Positions 11,801 to 22,546 of a stretch of DNA of 64,000 nucleotides are shown here, one piece after another (positions within the stretch are counted from its first letter, which is position 1; each line of letters opens with the position of its first letter). Under the pieces are notes generated by a model. The model saw nothing but the letters and a program-made list of their open reading frames with translations. It had not been told where the DNA came from and did no database searches. The position numbers were made by a program, and so were the translations under genes. The stretch is from Arctopsyche grandis. Taxonomy: Eukaryota > Arthropoda > Insecta > Trichoptera > Hydropsychidae. The DNA is taken from NCBI RefSeq assembly GCF_051622035.1, contig NC_135360.1:8794001-8858000 (forward strand). The letters run 5' to 3'.

Positions 11801-14381
11801 TATATATTCTTCTGGGTACTGGTGTCATCCTAATCTCGTAACAATGGGTTTCCATATATGTATCATCGGGTTTGGTGCATCCGCTCTAAAATCGCCAGAT
11901 TAACAGAACGGCAGCTTTAAACGTAATTCTCGTTTTCTAGAATGATAGATTTGCACATCAGATGACGAGTAACCTTTCGATGTGCACAGATGCAATTATT
12001 AAAATTGAGTTGGATCTTTCTGGCGAGTTTAATAAGGCAAGATTCGGAACTTATCGAATCTTCCCTTATTAAACTCGCCTGAAAGATCCAACTAAATTTT
12101 AATTTATTACCATTTTAATAATTGCATCTGTGCACATCGAAAGGTTACCCGTCATCTGATGTGCAATATATCATTCGATAAGACGAGAATTGCATTTAAA
12201 GCAGCCGTCCGTTAATCTGTTGTTCAATTTGTCTGGCGATCATCAGAGATCAGCGGCCAGGATTCTTTCCAGCACAAAAAATGTTTCACTATTGTCCTAC
12301 AAAGCAAGATAGCAAAACATAACAGAACCATTTTTTATGCTGAAAAGAATCCTGGCTGCCTATCCCTGCTCATCATACTCAGGGCCCGAAATGGACGGGA
12401 GTACATGGGAACGTCGCTCCCTTTCGTAAAACCCAGAAACCTAGCGCTCCCTCCCGTGAAAAATCCCTTTCGTAAATTTAAAAATGATTAATTTGAGAAA
12501 CCCTGACTCATCACATACAAAGATGTCAATCTACTGTGAATACAATCACATATGTATAAATGTACCTACATATGTACATACGAAAACTTTTGAAGATACT
12601 CTTCTTCGAACAGTGGCCAATTAAACTCATATTCTACACCAGGCTTTCTCAAACATTGGAAAAAAACTTGCCCGCGGCATATGATTTTTTTAAATTGAAC
12701 ATATTGAATAAATACATTTTTCCTTTTACCTCAGATGACAAAATGTCTAGAACCGGCTTTGATATTTTTGCATGTAATGTATTATAATAGGTATAATAAA
12801 AAAATCAAAATCTGATCATACTGAATGGTGGCCTCTGCAACAAGCTTCCATTCGTCTTTGTTTTGGGTAGCTCTCATCTATCTCATTCCACACATTTTTC
12901 TAATTTCATCCACCTAAAAATCGCCCAAAAACGGGAACGGAAACGGGAAAACAGGAATGAGTGGCATTGAAACGCAATATTTTAGAATTTGATGTAAAAA
13001 AAATATTAAAAAACAATATTAATTTTCATGTTTAATGTCAATAATATTAATTATTAAACGAAAATTTTTCTTATATAAAATTGTGAATTATTTTACTCTT
13101 AACCACTATTTATATAATTAAGCTAGCGGTAGTTAAATTGAAATCATTCAATTCAATAGTTTGTGTATTCAGCGATGAATTTATTACTTATTCTCAAAAT
13201 AAAGCAATCGTAAAAAATCATTTAAAAATATTCATACATATCTATATGTAAATTCAAGTTTTTGGAATATTCTGATTTCAAACATCGGGTTTCGGAAACA
13301 TTTGATTTTTATTTATAGTAAGTTTTCGGAATTCTAGAGCAGGCCTAGCTCTAGAATGACATCACTGCGTCCGAGTACTATTTATGCATCTCCCTCATTC
13401 ATCTTGATCTGCTAGTCACATATCCTATTCTATTATACATACATATGTATCTTCGAAATTACTAAAAGTTTTCACCCATATATTTTATTTTCCTCCTTTC
13501 TCACTATATCAAACATATTCAACCAGAACCTTGCTCTTCAACCTCTCAAAGAAACTTTAAAATGTATTTTCTCATCATTAATCTTGTGATTTTTTTTCTT
13601 CAATTAGGTATGGTTTCAAAATAGAAGAGCGAAATGGCGGAAAAGAGAACCACCGCGAAAAACTGGCTATATCGGATCAAATTCGCCCAGCTCTACAACC
13701 TTACCCAACAACTTCACCAACTTAAACTCAAACATCGGAGGATTTTCTCAAAACAGCGTCATCAATACGTCAGCGCCTGTCGACACGTGGTCTTATCAAT
13801 CCCCATACGAACTTTCACCTCACATAAACCTCATGTCTCCAACAGCTAGCCCTTACCCCGGCTTCAACTCTTCATCCTCGGGACCTTACTCTTACACGAA
13901 CATGCTCAACAGCCACGAGACGCAGATATTCTCCGGCCCAATGAGAGGCCACAACTTCAGCGAATATGGAGTCATCAACAACAGTCCTCCTCAGATGGGT
14001 GCTAGGGAATACCCAATAATGATATCACACTCACCTACCCATTTGACTGGTGGCAACGTGGACGATTCTGGGAAGTTGGATTCATACACGTCCCACTTGG
14101 ACGAAGTCAAGTATGTGAGCCAAGTGGGTGAAGACAAGTACGTGCCTTGCGGCTTAGATGACGGGAAGTATGTTTCGAACCTTTCGCCCAAATACCAAGA
14201 TCATATGAGTCCCGTCAAGTACGAGAACGATGGATCTTTGATGAACGGCGATTGGTCTGGTTCACCGGGACGAGGTCAGCCCAATGTTATACAACTGTCG
14301 AGCAAAGATCAACAAGGGAACATCAAGATGGAGCCGAATGTCAACCAAACCAATGTGACTCTACCCCCTTTTATGAATTGA
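8803..14381 (+). CDS. repo: Repo (reversed polarity) paired-class homeodomain transcription factor
   Basis: Coding exons are 8803-9293, 11574-11697 and 13608-14381 (1389 nt, 462 aa). Both introns are GT-AG and keep frame: the first splits the Arg codon at homeodomain position 5, and the second lies after RVQ (homeodomain position 46), the usual place in paired-class genes. The homeodomain covers about residues 160-219. It reads [16 protein letters not shown], then [16 protein letters not shown], then [15 protein letters not shown], with Gln at position 50; the EPPRKTGYI extension is what I know from Drosophila Repo. The N-terminal part is Gln/Met/His rich with a basic VKRKTD stretch and a Lys-rich block just before the homeodomain; the C-terminal part is Ser/Pro/Tyr rich. 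Start: ATG at 8803 has A at -3; the upstream in-frame codon at 8773 is GTG. In flies Repo is a nuclear factor for terminal glial differentiation activated by Gcm. Length is shorter than my recollection of fly Repo (about 610 aa). Confidence 0.93.
9294..11573 (+). other. repo: repo intron 1
   Basis: 2280 bp, GT...TTGCAG. AT-rich with no supported internal exon. Short frames here (for example around 9751 and 10152) have no coding character. A G-rich block lies at 11308-11320. Confidence 0.85.
11891..12240. mobile_element. Foldback element in repo intron 2
   Basis: Two arms of about 150-170 bp are near reverse complements. The outer ends are ATCGCCAGATTAACAG and its partner ending TCTGGCGAT; the inner ends are GAGTTTAATAAGG and CCTTATTAAACTC around 12032 and 12065. 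Arms differ by substitutions and small indels. No coding frame and no clear target duplication. Confidence 0.7.
12252..12361. repeat. Short inverted repeat in repo intron 2
   Basis: GGCCAGGATTCTTTCCAGCA pairs with TGCTGAAAAGAATCCTGGC across a ~50-bp centre that also pairs in part (AAAAAATG / CATTTTTT). It sits directly after the larger foldback and looks like a small MITE. Confidence 0.5.
12823..12921 (-). mobile_element. RTE-type LINE 3' fragment
   Basis: Read on the - strand this matches the 3' part of the copies at 43045 and 40546 (TGTGTGGAATGAGATAGATG; GAATGGAAGC; GAGGCC). Only the end of the element is left. Confidence 0.5.
12922..12980 (+). repeat. Helitron-like tandem GGAACG scrap
   Basis: Degenerate (GGAACG/GGAAAC)n followed by GTGGCATTGAAACGCA, like the 3' parts of the elements ending at 41097 and 56956. 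Confidence 0.3.
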
Positions 14382-14680
14382 AAAACTCTCTTCTGAAATA
14401 TTCCTGAAACATGCATCTGGAATCTTTCAGAAAAGAGTTGAGGCTTCGGTTACGTTTAGCGGTACATATGTACATATTGATTGACAATGCATTTAACGTT
14501 TTTATTTTCGAACAAATGGGTGAGATATTTAGATATGTAGTTGGAAATCATTAGGGTTGAAATATTGCTCTGGTTATCACTAGTTAGCCAGCTCTGGTTA
14601 GCTAGAGGTATTGATTGCAACCTTTTCGCCTTCTACTTAGTTGCAAAATAATCTATAAATAAATAATGCCAAAAAATGGA
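14382..14680 (+). terminator. repo: repo 3' UTR and poly(A) signal
   Basis: The first good AATAAA after the stop is at 14658-14663, about 280 bp downstream, which fits a short 3' UTR. A MITE begins 28 bp beyond it. Confidence 0.45.
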
Positions 14681-14690
14681 ACGTGTGACG

Positions 14691-14887
14691 CAGTGCCGGC
14701 CTTACACTCTCGGGCATTTTTTTTTTAAACACCCTTAGAAAAAAATTTCGCCTTTGGCGCTCTAATCTAAAATTTTGTATGGCTTTTGGCGCTCTTATTT
14801 TAAAATTTAAAGCGCCATTGACGCATCGAGCGGTGCCCTAACTTATTTGGCGCCGCCCAATCTGGCCCCCCCCTAAAACCGGCACTG
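14691..14887. mobile_element. hAT-type MITE (CAGTGCCGG ends)
   Basis: Ends are CAGTGCCGGCCTTA and AAAACCGGCACTG. It is flanked by an exact 8-bp duplication GTGTGACG (14683-14690 and 14888-14895), the hAT signature. 197 bp, no coding capacity. Confidence 0.85.
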
Positions 14888-15364
14888 GTGTGACGTCACG
14901 TTTATTAAATAAAATGTAACTCTCACAAAAAGTACATATGTAGGTTTAATGGCAATAAAAAGTTACGTGTTTTATTGAACAGCAATCTTATGAAATAATT
15001 ATGTAAAATTTTTGAATTGTAAATACATAGATACACTTACACAAATGGCCATATTAGTTTAATAGGATGAGTAAATTTTAAAACAAATAGAGTTGCCAAC
15101 TCTATCGTATGTTTTATTTTAGTTTCAAGTTTTCTTATCATTAAGTGAAATTGTTGACATCACTGTTTAAGATGTTTCAAGTGGACAGACGATCAACTTC
15201 TCAATTACGACTTGGGTTTAGTTTAGGTATAGCTTTAGGAAAATAGAAACGTAATGAATATTTTATTTTAATATATGTATAATTTTTAGTTATTAGATTT
15301 GCGTTCCACTGTGCCTTAATGTTTTGAGTTTGATATTTATTTTTAAGTATTATGTATATACATA

Positions 15365-16470
15365 TGTTACGGTTGAAATGTATCTTCCAGTTGTAATATA
15401 TTTTGACTAATTGGAATATATTCCATCTAACTTAGTACGAACTACCGTTAAAGTTGAAGTGTATTTTCAGTTGTAATATATTTTGACTAATAAGAATATG
15501 TTCCGTCTAACTCACGTAATTTGCGCTTATGTTTAGCACCGAAAAGTTACCGGGTTCGATCCTGTGCTAATATTTAAGCTGCTGGTCAGATTTGGATATA
15601 AGTCGATCGTTTCCTATCAGAGTTTGCCAATTTATCTGATTTCATTGTTGAAACGATTCCTCCATCAAAATGGCAAAAACCATTCTACTCGCTATATCAC
15701 ACATATCTGAATTTGATTTATGTACAATTCTAAATCCATAGATATCTCTATGGATTAGTTCATTAATTGTTAATTTCATGTTGTAATAAAAAATGTTATG
15801 TAATAAAAAATGCTGCAATGTTTGTAATTAATTGTTTAGGGCGCATTGGGGTTTACCTGTTAGGCTTCCTGGTATATATCTATGTAAAATAAAATATGGT
15901 GAATTACATCTCAACTGGTATGTTATAAAAATATATATTACAACTGAAAATATATCTCAATTATTAGTTTGTATCGGGTTAGATGGAAAAGTTAGGTTTT
16001 GGTTTTTTTGATTTTTAAATGCTTTTTATTATTACGAAATTATGTTCACAATACATCTATTTTAATAGCTACTGATCTACTGATCATTTTCTATTTTAAA
16101 ATTTAATTTAATTTGGTTAGTAATCATAGTATTATATTATTCTAATGTTAATCTCCAGCATAATAGGAAAAAGAGCTCAAAAACCTATTTACAATCCTTA
16201 TAATTAGGTTTTGGTGAAAACGTTACTCGACTAGTATATTGATTTGGAATGTCACATTTTTGTTTTGAACACATTCTTAGAGACATCTTAATACAATACT
16301 CATTACCATAATTCATAATACCTAGCAAATAGTAACTATGTTATTGAATTCTAAAGCATTCGTAAAAACATCAAAACTGTCAAAACTCAACTGTTACATT
16401 ATAACTGGCGCACATTGTTGAAAGTGTATTTGCGCTTGTAGGGTTCTGAAAATACACTTCAACTGTGATA
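15365..16470. repeat. Degenerate repeat region with a SINE inside
   Basis: Blocks such as TTTTCAGTTGTAATATATTT recur in direct (15392-15405, 15467-15483) and inverted (15928-15955) orientation around a SINE copy at about 15548-15895. Probably an old inserted element broken up; no reading frame. Confidence 0.35.
15548..15895 (+). mobile_element. tRNA-derived SINE, group 2, 5'-truncated
   Basis: Begins near a B-box-like GGGTTCGATCCTG. It continues with the group 2 body (TCGATCGTTTCCTATCAGA, then ATTGTTGAAACGATTCC), the CATAGATATCTCTATGG core and the tail (GCGCATTGGGGTTTACCTG, then CTTCCTGG). Compare 51729-52230 on the other strand. Confidence 0.65.
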
Positions 16471-16607
16471 TATATACATATGTATATGAGTTTTTTTTTT
16501 TTGATCTTGTCGTTGGTTATTTAATTTTGTATACACTTTTTTATATTTATGTATATTTTTCAAACGCTTGATCGATTAAGTTAGACTGTCTTAGATTGAA
16601 TTGTATG

Positions 16608-16812
16608 CAGTGGCGGCTCGTGCATAGGAACTGCAGCATTTACAACTTGTATTTAGATATATTTGACATACTCATTGATAATGATTATGTCAAATATCTA
16701 ATCATTCTTATTTAAATTATATTCACAAGTTGTAAATGTATACAAATGTGATTTTTTTGTATTTTTCTGGTGGTGCTGCAGTGTCGCAGTTCCTATGCAC
16801 GTGCCGCCACTG
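16608..16812. mobile_element. hAT-type MITE (CAGTGGCGG ends)
   Basis: Terminal inverted repeats of about 27 bp (16608-16634 and 16786-16812; CAGTGGCGGC...GCCGCCACTG, one mismatch or so). The 8-bp flanks ATTGTATG and ATCGTATG differ by one base. 205 bp, no ORF. The first 8 bases match the ends of the full hAT at 36539, so that family could supply transposase; this is inference. Confidence 0.85.
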
Positions 16813-17188
16813 ATCGTATGTAAATATGTGAATTAAATCAACGATAAATAGTCAGTCATTCTAAAGAATTCTTAGATTGTACATAAACGTAGCATGTTTT
16901 AATTAAATTGAAGTTTTATTTTATATTATAAATAATAGAAGGTTCAAACTTTTTATATGAATACATGTATGCAACCCACTGAATTTACGATATGGTACTA
17001 CTACATATGTATTAAAATAAATCCAGTGTAAAGTAATTTAAAAGAAAATTACACAAATATATATATTTAATTGATATAAAATTTGATAAAAAAAAATTAA
17101 AAATCGTTTTTTCTTTTTGTTTTATTTTACAAATATATGTACATATATATTATAGTAATATCACAAAAAATATTTATAAAAGTGTCCA

Positions 17189-19353
17189 TCATTCTTTCGA
17201 CGCCAGCATACTATTATTCCAGATTCCTTCTCCTGAGAAAAATTGATCTTTTTCCATCAAATAAAGTACTAATCCCAAGATATGAGTATTATTGAGCATA
17301 TTAAAGTTCAAATTCAAATTTTGGAGATCACTAGACACTTTCGCTAAATTTTCATCGCATATTTTATCATTTTGATTTAAATCTATTGCAGAAGAATCGC
17401 TCGCAGACATATTTTTCAAATGCACAATGGACATTAGATATTTTTCAATCGTTTCTCTGCAAATTTTAAACAACATTTATATGAACTTCCTGTGAGATAA
17501 ATAATAATTGAAATTATGTTAATTACAAACAATACATACGCTGAATAAAATACCAAATGACAATTTTCCAAGATTTCTTCAGTCGAAAAGTGTTTTTTTA
17601 GCAGGATTATAGTTTCGTATATCGACACAGTCGGCACATAAAGGTAATGATAATGTCTATAAATCATTTTTTTTATTTTATGAGACTGTGCTGGTACCCT
17701 TTCACTGCTTGTACAAGATTTTATGAGAAGTTCGACGAACAAATGCAAAATATCAAGGCTGCAGTTTTTGTCTGTCAATTCTTTTATTTGCCTAAACAAT
17801 GTAATGATTTAAATTACAGGTATGTATGTACATATATTAAATAAATTCATACAAATAAACGTGCACTTACCTATCAAAAATATCATTAGACGTAACAAGA
17901 CTCGACAAACTTACACATTTTCGATTGAGCTTTTTGATAAGATGTATCCTACGCTCTGCTTTCTTTTTACGTACGATTAATACTAAAAACTGAAAATTTA
18001 ATATAATAATTATATTATATTTGCACAAGATATTAATAAAACTTCAAAACGAAAACTTACTCTAGGATTGGAGTAGAGTGAATTGAAAATTTTATTTTCT
18101 TTGATATTTGACAATCTTTCTTCAATCGTTTCCGACTTGAATGTATAAAGAAAGCCTGCTTTTCTAACTGTAGACGGAGGAAATTTGTATTTCTGGAAAT
18201 GGTAGTATAACATTATCATATTATGGTATTTTAACACTATCAAATTGCACAAACAATAAAAATACGCACCTTCAATATTTGCGTAATTTTCAAAATATTA
18301 GAATAGCTACTTCTTAGTATACCGGGAACCATGCTTAGCATCTCTCCAGCGTCAATTCCATTAAAGCTGTTGCCATCGTCGAGAATTTTACGCGTGTTTA
18401 CGGGATCAACAGCTACTACATATGGATAGCTCAAAATCTTCATAATGGGAATTTTAATTTCATCTGTAGCTATCAAGAGAGACTTTTCTATATCGACTAA
18501 AGGTCTATGTTGAAAATGGAAATAGGTGTTGTACATTTTGAGAAATTCCCTTTCATCGATGTTCAATTTGTATTTTAAATATTTTTGCATAACCATTAAT
18601 CTTACATCATCTATAACAAAAGTATGGATATAAATATATAGTTGAGTATATTCGTATATATGAATGAAAAACTTGTTGGAATTGATACTAACGTAATGAA
18701 TTATTTCCGTGATAGTTTCCTTCAAAGCGTTGTGAGTGCGGTATTGTTGTAAAGCAATTCCACAGATTATCATATACGTTAAGATCGTGAGGTAATAATC
18801 TATCATTTTTCAGCTCTTCGATTGTTGACTTTTTTATCAATGAGTGATACCTACAAAATAACTATTTATATTATTTCATTTCATACCAAATTATTTAAAT
18901 AATACAGCTGAACTCACTTGATTAAATAGTTTGCTGTAATTTCTCGGAATCCACATTCGAGCAGCACGTTTCCACGGTTATTTAAAATGTGAGGTCGCGT
19001 TGAAAAAACTACTGGATTTTCGAGGGCGTATATTTTGTCTATGTTGAATGTCTTCAATACATCAAGAGATTCTAGAATCTGTTCTTGTTTCAGTACATTC
19101 AATCTTGGATATTTTATTAATATTGGAAATATTTGTGATGTAGACACGTCTAAAAATTTTAAACCATTTCCATAAGCCTCGTCCCATTGTTAGTATTTAA
19201 ATGCGTGTTTGGAAAAAGTGAGGTTATTTTACCGAAAGCTTCTTGGAAGCATTGTAAGACTTTTTCATTTATAGATTTTTGTTTCAAATGTCGGCATATT
19301 ATTTTAAATACGTGAAATCTAGCAAAAGACAGTGGACGACAAACTAAAGCCAT
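17189..19353 (-). CDS. mTERF-family mitochondrial transcription termination factor, paralogue A
   Basis: Eight coding exons on the - strand: 19233-19353, 18918-19149, 18693-18850, 18270-18610, 18061-18192, 17871-17989, 17540-17791, 17189-17456 (1623 nt, 540 aa). All introns are GT-AG, 68-83 bp, and frame holds throughout. The N-terminus (MALVCRPLSFARFHVFKI) is basic and amphipathic with no acidic residue, like a mitochondrial targeting peptide. The body has repeated mTERF-type helices with Leu/Pro spacing, such as FPILIKYPRLNVL and LENPVVF. The family binds mitochondrial DNA or RNA; the closest known insect members are Drosophila mTTF and mTerf5, and I cannot say which this is. AATAAA lies 63 bp past the stop (complement at 17121). 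Start is ATG at 19353; the codons upstream in frame include only TTG. It is a tandem duplicate of the gene at 22547. Confidence 0.85.
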
Positions 19354-19446
19354 CTGATCTTTAAACGCAAGCAAGTGGAACTGTCATTGTAAACGAGGAC
19401 CACGATCAAACTTTTAACGACCATTACTTATCACGATAATTTTTAT

Positions 19447-19650
19447 GGTAATTGGACTATTCGTCACATTGGGGTGGTCACAAAGACAATTTTTGCCATG
19501 AAAATCGCGAATACACAATATTTAGCACTCAAGTTCTCGTTACTATGATAGTTATCGTTAGTGTGATGGACTTTTCGGCTGCCAGATGTTCCGTTATAGA
19601 GATTTTAGTGACTTTGTGACGAGTAATTTGTGACCAGTAATGACCGAACC
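19447..19650. mobile_element. MITE, 9-bp-TSD family (copy 1)
   Basis: Begins GGTAATTGGACTATTCG and ends TGACCGAACC. Flanks are AATTTTTAT and AATTTTATT, a decayed 9-bp duplication. It is the same element as 19930-21386 in the opposite orientation and starts 94 bp upstream of the ATG of mTERF paralogue A. Confidence 0.75.
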
Positions 19651-20303
19651 AATTTTATTATGGTGGAAATTCTTTGAAATAAAATAGAATCATAGATCAA
19701 TCAAATCTATAAAATTATTGAAATAAGCATCTCTACAAAAAATATTACGTGTAACATATTTAGACCCGGGCCACACAGACGCCTCTTCAGTCGACTAATT
19801 GCGCGGCCAGAAAAAATCTATGGAAATGTGAGGGAACAAGAAGTTGACGGGTGTGGCACGCCCCATCTAACTGCATACATTTTGTCTGGTCGCCTCAACT
19901 TGCAACGCAAGTCGCACGGTGTGGCTAAGGGTTCGGTGATTACTGGTCACAAAGCTACTAAAATCTCTATAACGGAACATCTGGCAGCCGAAAAGTCCGT
20001 CATACTAACGATAACTATTGTTACGTATACTAAAAAGAGCTGCCGAGTAGTTGCAATTGGATTAGCCCGAGTAGCCCAGGGACTGTGTGAACGTTATAAT
20101 TGATTTCGGGGATTATCGGCAAACTAAGTGCTGTCGGCTAAACAATGAATGCGGCGATAGCGGTACTCTGTCGTATTCCCATGGAGTTCTCAGAAGTGAC
20201 CCATACCGTGGGTCTGAGTGTCGTGGGAATACATATCCGAGTACGTGACATAACAATAGGTAAACAGTCGAAGATGTCCTGAGAGACCTATCCCTTATAA
20301 GGC

Positions 20304-21160
20304 TGTAGGAATCTCGTCGTCGTCATCGTCATCGAAACCTTCGAGAATATTCCGCAACAACAAAATACATCGAGCGGAACAGCGCCAAGCATTCCAGAAA
20401 ATACTACGCCTCGACGAAAGCAAATTCCCCTTGTACGCATCAACAACTAAATTTTCGTACGACCACTTCCATCAAGCATTCCAGAAAATACTACGCCTCG
20501 ACGAAAGCAAATTCCCCTTGTACGCATCAACAACTAAATTTTCGTACGACCACTTCCATCAAGCATTCCAGAAAATACTACGCCTCGACAAAAGTGCATT
20601 CCTCTTGTACGCATCAACAACTAAATGCTCGCACGCATCAATAACCACTTCCATCAAGCGTTCCAGAAAATTCTACGCCTCAACAACAGTGCATTCCTTT
20701 CTTACGCATCAACAAACCACCACCATCGGTCAGGCGATTCCAGAAACACTATAAAAGGAGGTACAACCCAAACAACGCCAGTCGACCCACAGCAGCAAGC
20801 GTCGACACACAACAGCAGACCAGTCAACATACAGCTCCTGACCAGCCACCACTACACTACGCGGACTTGGAAGATCAACCAGCCGGACGAGCCAGCAACA
20901 CACTGCCGTATCCAGAGACCTTCCGAACATAGCCGAACAACGAGCCAGCAACACACTGCCGCATCCAGAGACCTTCTGAACATAGCTGAATGCCGAGCCA
21001 GCGACACTCTACCATATCCAGAGACCGCTGAACGACATACTTTTGCCCACAAATACCATACCTTTGTACAACCATAGGCAAACAATAAAACTTTATAAAA
21101 CTAGCACAACAGTGTTTCGTTAGGCCGGGATACGGTCAACATGTACCTACCCCGCCTACA
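20304..21160 (+). mobile_element. Solo-LTR-like element with internal tandem repeats, innermost layer
   Basis: TGTAGG...CCTACA ends, 857 bp, exact 4-bp duplication AGGC (20300-20303, 21161-21164). It contains CTATAAAAGG (20750) as a TATA box and AATAAAAC (about 21085) as a poly(A) signal, in LTR order. An 87-bp tandem repeat (units start 20387, 20474, 20561, then 20656) fills the first half. A ~55-bp repeat (GCCAGCAACACACTGCCG) fills 20890-21030. Open frames across these repeats are artefacts. Confidence 0.7.
20387..20700 (+). repeat. 87-bp tandem repeat, about 3.6 units
   Basis: Units begin AAGCATTCCAGAAAATACTA at 20387, 20474 and 20561 (exact 87-bp steps); a diverged unit starts at 20656. 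It lies inside the LTR-like element 20304-21160. Confidence 0.9.
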
Positions 21161-21401
21161 AGGCGATATCAAGACATTCTGGACTGAGCACTGCCAGTGT
21201 GTGTATCTCCTTAATCATCAATAAATGCTGTGACACGACTTTGGCCTTTTACTTGGATCCTCCACCCACCCCTACGCAACACTATCATACTAACGAGAAC
21301 TAGAGTGCTAAATATTGCGTATTCGCGATTTTCATGACAAAAATTGTCTTTTTGACCACCGCAATGTGACTAATAATCCAATTACCGTGGCTAAGCTCTT
21401 A

Positions 21402-21607
21402 GGGAAGAGAAATATTTACTTCCAAAGTTTGACATGGTGATAAAACTGTACAAAAAATTGTTAGCTACTAATGACAACTTAAGAAAAGCGTGGGGAGCCT
21501 ACGACTTGATCGAAGCTGGTTGTCATCCGACGCCAATTTCAGCATTGGTTGATCCCACTTTTCTTCCTTCCCACCCATATTTCGTATTAGATAGTCATGT
21601 CTACAAC
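21402..21607 (+). pseudogene. Cryptic open reading segment cut by MITEs
   Basis: A frame with varied, coding-like composition runs from the outer MITE edge into the MITE at 21608 (Met at 21434, then motifs WGAYDLIEAGCHPTP and PTFLPSHPYFVLDS). When the MITEs and their duplications are ignored, the same frame stays open on both sides, from about 19690 to about 22145. I do not recognise the product. It could be a dead gene or chance; there is no paralogue in the window. Confidence 0.25.
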
Positions 21608-21809
21608 GGTAAACGGATTATTGCACAAATCGCGATCGCGCGCACGACAATCGTTTCCACAAAAATCGCGAATACGGAATATCTGGCACTTAACTTCTCG
21701 TTAGTATAATATTTCACGTGGGTTGATGGGGTTTTTGGGTGCCAGGTGTTCCATGATCGAGATTTTAGTGATGTGCGCGAGATCTCTTTTTGCGGAATAA
21801 TCACCGAAC
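21608..21809. mobile_element. MITE, 9-bp-TSD family (copy 4)
   Basis: Begins GGTAAACGGATTATTGC and ends AATAATCACCGAAC, flanked by exact GTCTACAAC (21599-21607 and 21810-21818). Closest in sequence to the copy at 7781. Confidence 0.85.
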
Positions 21810-21865
21810 GTCTACAACATCATCGTTTTACTCCTACCGTCTCCCATAAGGGGTTCCAATTCTAA

Positions 21866-22040
21866 GGGCCGGGCCGCACCGCTCAACTCGCGAACAACTT
21901 GGTTGAGGGCGACCAGACCAATGCATACAGGTAGATGGGACATGCCACACCCGTCAACTTGTTTGTCGCACACATTTCCATACATTTTTTCGTGTCGTGC
22001 GACTAGTCGGCCGACAAAGTTGCACGGTGCGGCCCGGCCC
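21866..22040. mobile_element. TAA-target MITE (PIF/Harbinger-like)
   Basis: Perfect 15-bp inverted ends GGGCCGGGCCGCACC / GGTGCGGCCCGGCCC, TAA on both sides (21863-21865, 22041-22043), 175 bp. A 3-bp TWA target is the PIF/Harbinger habit; no transposase here. Confidence 0.8.
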
Positions 22041-22546
22041 TAAGAAAACAATCTACATTGGGGCATGCTACACTATCAATATTATTAACAGTTTCAGGCG
22101 TCTCAAGATCCGTATTGATAGTGTAATATGTAGGCTAGTATCATGATAACCAGTAGTGTATCCGAGCTGTTTTGAAATCGACGATACTAAAATCACGATC
22201 CCTGTTGACTGTCTAGCATTGATTAATTATAATTTATTTGTTTAAAGTTCAGCCAATTTAGCGTCATGATATTTAGTTTTATAGTAGTGGTGTATTGTTA
22301 AACACATAAGTTTGTATATAACCAAATATAAATTGTGTTTTCTTTTGATTCTAAGCTTTCCAATTGGGTAACAGTCTGGCAGAGAAGATAAGTGACGATT
22401 TACGCCTCTAGTGCAACTATGTAGCTTGGTATAGTCAATTTGGTGATCTTACTCATAAGCAATCATACAAAGAAAAATAAAAACAATAATCACCTTTCAT
22501 TTTGTTTTATTATTAAATCAAAGATACATATTATATAAGACAAGTT

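Larger units (their letters stand above)
20019..21281 (+). mobile_element. Solo-LTR-like element, third layer
   Basis: Starts TGTTACG, ends CTACGCAACA, and has an exact 4-bp duplication CTAT (20015-20018, 21282-21285). It is homologous to the uninterrupted 360-bp copy at 25864-26223: shared CATAACAATAGGTAAACA, CTTATAAGGCT, ACTTTGGCCTTTTACTTGG and CCACCCCTACGCAACA. CTTATAAGG may be a TATA element and CAATAAATG a poly(A) signal. It is broken at ATAAGGC by another LTR-like insert. No internal gag-pol region is present, so a solo LTR is the likely state. Confidence 0.75.
19930..21386. mobile_element. MITE, 9-bp-TSD family (copy 2), second layer
   Basis: Ends GGTTCGGTGATTACTGG and GACTAATAATCCAATTACC; exact 9-bp duplication GTGGCTAAG at 19921-19929 and 21387-21395. 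Without the inner insertion (20019-21281 plus its duplication) the element is about 190 bp, like the other copies. Confidence 0.85.
19763..21398. mobile_element. TAA/TTA-target MITE (PIF/Harbinger-like), outer layer of a nest
   Basis: Left end GACCCGGGCCACAC and right end GTGTGGCTAAGCTC are imperfect inverted repeats (about 10 of 14), flanked by TTA on both sides (19760-19762, 21399-21401). The body is an inverted copy of the element at 21866-22040, including blocks for GGGTGTGGC, CCATCTA and GGTCGCC. Most of its span is younger inserted DNA (19930-21386 plus one duplication). The right boundary is less certain than the left. Confidence 0.55.

Noticed and set aside
19150-19374. First mTERF-A exon continuing to the stop at 19159
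   Set aside because: A GT-AG intron (19150-19232) at the same phase as in paralogue B joins the frames and keeps the mTERF alignment, so the longer frame is intron read-through.
20431-21085. Several overlapping frames on both strands
   Set aside because: Tandem repeats inside an LTR-like element; repeated YASTTKFSYDHFHQAFQKIL units only mirror the 87-bp repeat.
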